Shown: in pieces, positions 40,432 to 42,094 of the stretch
Numbering within the stretch: position 1 is the first letter of the stretch
Layout: each line of letters opens with the position of its first letter
Assembly (NCBI GenBank): GCA_020851795.1
Contig: JADZCA010000098.1
Coordinates: 1 to 42,094, forward strand
Length of the DNA stretch: 42,094 bases
Reading direction: 5' to 3'
Source: Planctomycetota bacterium
GTDB lineage: Bacteria; Planctomycetota; PLA2; JAEUHO01
Notes under the pieces: generated by a model
What the model saw: only the letters and a program-made list of their open reading frames with translations
Told to the model about the DNA's origin: nothing
Databases searched by the model: none
Program-made: the position numbers and the translations under genes

Positions 40432-41811
40432 ATGCCCGCGCTGACCGGCCCCGCGTTCGCCCAGGCGCTGTCCCGCGCCCTCGGCTTCGGCCCGTCGAAG
40501 GACCCGCTCGAGCACAAGCTCGCCCGGATCGCGCCGCTGGACGCGCTCGCCGACCTCCCCCACGGCAGCCCCGTGTGGATCCGCGCCGACCTCGACGTCG
40601 AGGACCGCGACGGCGTCATCGGCGACGACCCGCGGCTGGCCGGCCTCCACGACACGCTCGAGTTCGGCCGCGCGCACGGCTGGCGGATGCTGCTCCTCGG
40701 GCACCGCGGCCGCAAGCCCGAGCAGACGCTCGAGTTCGTCCACCAGAAGCTGCGCGCCACCGAGGCCAAGGCCGGCCCGTTCGTGCGCGACTGGTTCGAC
40801 GAGCGCGCCGGGACGCTCTCGGGCACGGCGACCGCCGCGGTGCGCGGGCTCGCGCCCGGCTCGTTCCTCGTCTTCGAGAACCTGCGCCGCTACGGCTTCG
40901 AGACGAAGGCGTGGAAGACCACGCCCGAGGAGGTGGCGCCGCTCGCCGACGAGCTCGCGCGGCTCGCGCACGCGTTCCGCGCCGCGAGCACGGTCTACGT
41001 CAACGACGCGGTCGCGGCGTCGAACAAGGACTTCTCGAGCGCGGCGCTCCCGCTCGCGATGGACCGCGTCGCGCTCGGCACGTTCACGCGCAAGGAGCTC
41101 GCCGACCACGTCGTGCGCGCGCGCGAGGCGGGCCTCGTGTCGTTCTCGGGCCTCAAGCTCGACAAGCTCGGCGACCTGCACGGCATCGTCAAGCGCGGCC
41201 GCGTCGAGATGGTCGTCGCGGGCGGCAACCTCGCGATGGCGCTGCGCAAGGCCGACGGCAAGCGCCGCGGGATCGAGGTGTCGATCGGCGGCGCCGAGGA
41301 CCCGGCGCGCGCGGCGGAGAAGACCTACGTCCCGCCCGAGGCGATCGAGAAGGCCGGCCGCCTGCTCGAGGACGCCGAGAAGCACCGGGTGAAGGTCGTG
41401 CTCCCGGTGGACTTCGTCCTCGACGACGGCACGGTCGCGAACGACGTCCCCAAGGGCCGCCTCCAGTGCGACGTCGGGCCGCGCACGCGCGCGCACTTCG
41501 AGGCCGAGACGCTCGCGTGGGCGAAGACGACCCGCCGCAAGGTCGCCTTCCACAACGGCGTGCTGGGCAAGTTCGAGGAGAAGCCCTACGCCGGCGGGAC
41601 CGAGGCGATGGTCGGGACGCTGCGGCGGCTGCAGACCGCCGGGGTGGCCGTCTACGTGGGGGGCGGCGAGGGTCGCGCGGCGCTCGAGCGCTACGGCAAG
41701 CTCGGCGACGTGACCCACGCGTTCACCGCCGGGGGGACCATCCTCAAGTGCCTCGCCGACAAGGCCCTGCCGTTCATCGAGGCCCTCTGGGAGCAGTCGA
41801 AGCCGGCTTGA
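40432..41811 (+). CDS. pgk: Divergent phosphoglycerate kinase
   Basis: 459 residues, longer than the usual 390-420. The PGK order is kept: VWIRADLDVEDRDGVIGDDPRL (usual RVDFNVP...), LLLGHRGRKP, LVFENLRRY, VYVNDAVAASNKDFSSA (usual NDAFGxxHRAHAS), FSGLKLDKLGDL (usual GGAKVxDKI), VVAGGNLAMAL, AFHNGVLGKFEEKPYAGGTEAMV (usual WNGPxGVFE), and VYVGGGEGRAALERYG with THAFTAGGTILKCLADKALPFIEAL (usual GGGDSxAA and STGGGASLE). Key catalytic Lys positions appear as K242 and K245. The reaction, 1,3-bisphosphoglycerate plus ADP to 3-phosphoglycerate plus ATP, is assumed. No other glycolytic gene is adjacent. Confidence 0.85.
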   Translation: MPALTGPAFAQALSRALGFGPSKDPLEHKLARIAPLDALADLPHGSPVWIRADLDVEDRDGVIGDDPRLAGLHDTLEFGRAHGWRMLLLGHRGRKPEQTLEFVHQKLRATEAKAGPFVRDWFDERAGTLSGTATAAVRGLAPGSFLVFENLRRYGFETKAWKTTPEEVAPLADELARLAHAFRAASTVYVNDAVAASNKDFSSAALPLAMDRVALGTFTRKELADHVVRAREAGLVSFSGLKLDKLGDLHGIVKRGRVEMVVAGGNLAMALRKADGKRRGIEVSIGGAEDPARAAEKTYVPPEAIEKAGRLLEDAEKHRVKVVLPVDFVLDDGTVANDVPKGRLQCDVGPRTRAHFEAETLAWAKTTRRKVAFHNGVLGKFEEKPYAGGTEAMVGTLRRLQTAGVAVYVGGGEGRAALERYGKLGDVTHAFTAGGTILKCLADKALPFIEALWEQSKPA

Positions 41812-41835
41812 CCGGCGGCCGGGGGCGGGTACACC
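41808..41835 (+). promoter_or_regulatory. Promoter of tRNA-Ala
   Basis: TTGACC (41808-41813) and TACACC (41830-41835) are separated by 16 bp; the tRNA begins 16 bases later. The -35 hexamer overlaps the TGA stop of the preceding gene. It is the clearest two-box promoter in the window. Confidence 0.6.
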
Positions 41836-41851
41836 ATCCCCCTCCCCGCGC

Positions 41852-41927
41852 GGGGATGTAGCTCAGTTGGTAGAGCGCCTGGTTCGCAATCAGGAGGCCA
41901 GGGGTTCGAGTCCCCTCATCTCCACCA
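41852..41927 (+). tRNA. tRNA-Ala (anticodon CGC)
   Basis: 76 nt with encoded CCA. Acceptor stem GGGGATG pairs with CATCTCC (one G-T), D-arm GCTCAGTTGGTAGAGC, anticodon arm CCTGG-TTCGCAA-TCAGG with anticodon CGC, which reads GCG (Ala), T-arm GGGGTTCGAGTCCCC. All arms are intact. GCG is a very common Ala codon in these genes, fitting a heavily used isoacceptor. Confidence 0.95.
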
Positions 41928-41934
41928 TCCCGCG

Positions 41935-41966
41935 CAGCCCGGCCGCAACGCGGCCGGGCTGTTTTT
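41935..41966 (+). terminator. Rho-independent terminator of tRNA-Ala
   Basis: CAGCCCGGCCGC-AAC-GCGGCCGGGCTG, a perfect 12-bp stem with a 3-base loop followed by TTTTTCT, eight bases after the CCA end. Confidence 0.95.
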
Positions 41967-42094
41967 CTGTGCGGTGGCTATTCCGGGGCGCCTGAAGGAG
42001 ACGTCGCCGCGGGAACGACCGGGCCGCCTCGTCGCAGGGGACGGCGAGACGGGGACGACCGTGGCAGCGCCCCGGGCCACCTGGCGACGCCGTC
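41967..42094. other. Right-edge segment, nothing assigned
   Basis: 128 bp to the window end. A GTG at 42061 opens a short frame that runs off the edge, without a convincing ribosome site, so no gene is claimed. Confidence 0.3.

Noticed and set aside
42061..42094. Start of a further plus-strand gene at the right edge
   Set aside because: Eleven codons only, no convincing ribosome site or recognisable sequence.

Overview
The window is very GC-rich bacterial chromosome (roughly three quarters G+C). It is packed with genes on both strands, with many GTG starts and mostly G or C at third codon positions. The protein set suggests a Planctomycetota-like or similarly deep-branching high-GC bacterium. 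It includes an ECF sigma factor with a FecR-type partner, two Hanks-type kinases, a CHASE2 cyclase, a FHA/GAF/sigma54 activator, a HEAT plus von Willebrand A protein, several large secreted proteins of unknown function and an SPFH-SHOCT protein. This taxonomic guess is inference; no rRNA is present.

Layout. 1-555 (minus, cut by the edge): Tat-exported DODA-type dioxygenase. 866-3810: secreted protein, ECF sigma factor and its FecR-like membrane partner. 3880-5946: two glycosyltransferases. 6030-9882: secreted M48 peptidase and a CHASE2-adenylate cyclase. 10152-12275: dynamin-like GTPase. 12618-14529 (minus): Ser/Thr kinase with RDD membrane domain, and a 4Fe-4S/CDGSH fusion. 14601-16349: TPR protein. 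16897-18699: two consecutive selenoprotein genes. 18781-21062: DsrE-like protein and sigma54 activator. 21259-25019: zinc-ribbon kinase and two membrane-anchored proteins. 25192-26673: aldehyde dehydrogenase. 27267-27881: SUOX-fold protein. 28055-32508 (minus): secreted protein, M50 protease, vWA/HEAT protein and a membrane protein. 32681-33973: NifB-like protein. 34332-36652 (minus): lipoprotein, SPFH-SHOCT and CvpA. 36751-38601: secreted metalloprotease. 38871-40230 (minus): ABC ATPase and archease-like protein. 40432-41811: divergent phosphoglycerate kinase. 41852-41927: tRNA-Ala(CGC) with terminator.

The main discovery is at 16.9-18.7 kb. Two neighbouring genes each carry one in-frame TGA, and each TGA is followed about 15-17 nt later by a hairpin loop with a G in its first two positions, as expected for a bacterial SECIS. 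The first is a PrxQ/BCP peroxiredoxin whose peroxidatic cysteine is replaced by selenocysteine (TPG-Sec-T, resolving Cys at +5). The second is an exported protein with an N-terminal Cys-Sec pair followed by a region that looks like a thioredoxin fold without its own CxxC; I cannot match it to a named family. The unit ends in a strong terminator and is followed by a DsrE-like protein and a FHA-GAF-sigma54 activator, so the area looks like a thiol/selenol redox island. The selenocysteine machinery must lie outside the window.

The second discovery is a NifB homologue at 32.7-34.0 kb. It keeps the GPGDPLA motif and the C-terminal NifX-like domain but has lost the radical-SAM CxxxCxxC loop, and only one Cys remains in the protein.

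Non-coding structure is rich: 28-bp tandem repeats just upstream of the Sec-peroxiredoxin, a 235-bp MITE-like element in two copies whose terminal TAGCCCGCC supplies gene stop codons, a second dispersed repeat with a nested palindrome-bearing insert, self-complementary GGTGCCAGGCACC repeats, hairpins starting at stop codons, and a recurrent TAGGCT-like -10 box that at several genes sits so close to the start codon that leaderless transcripts are likely.
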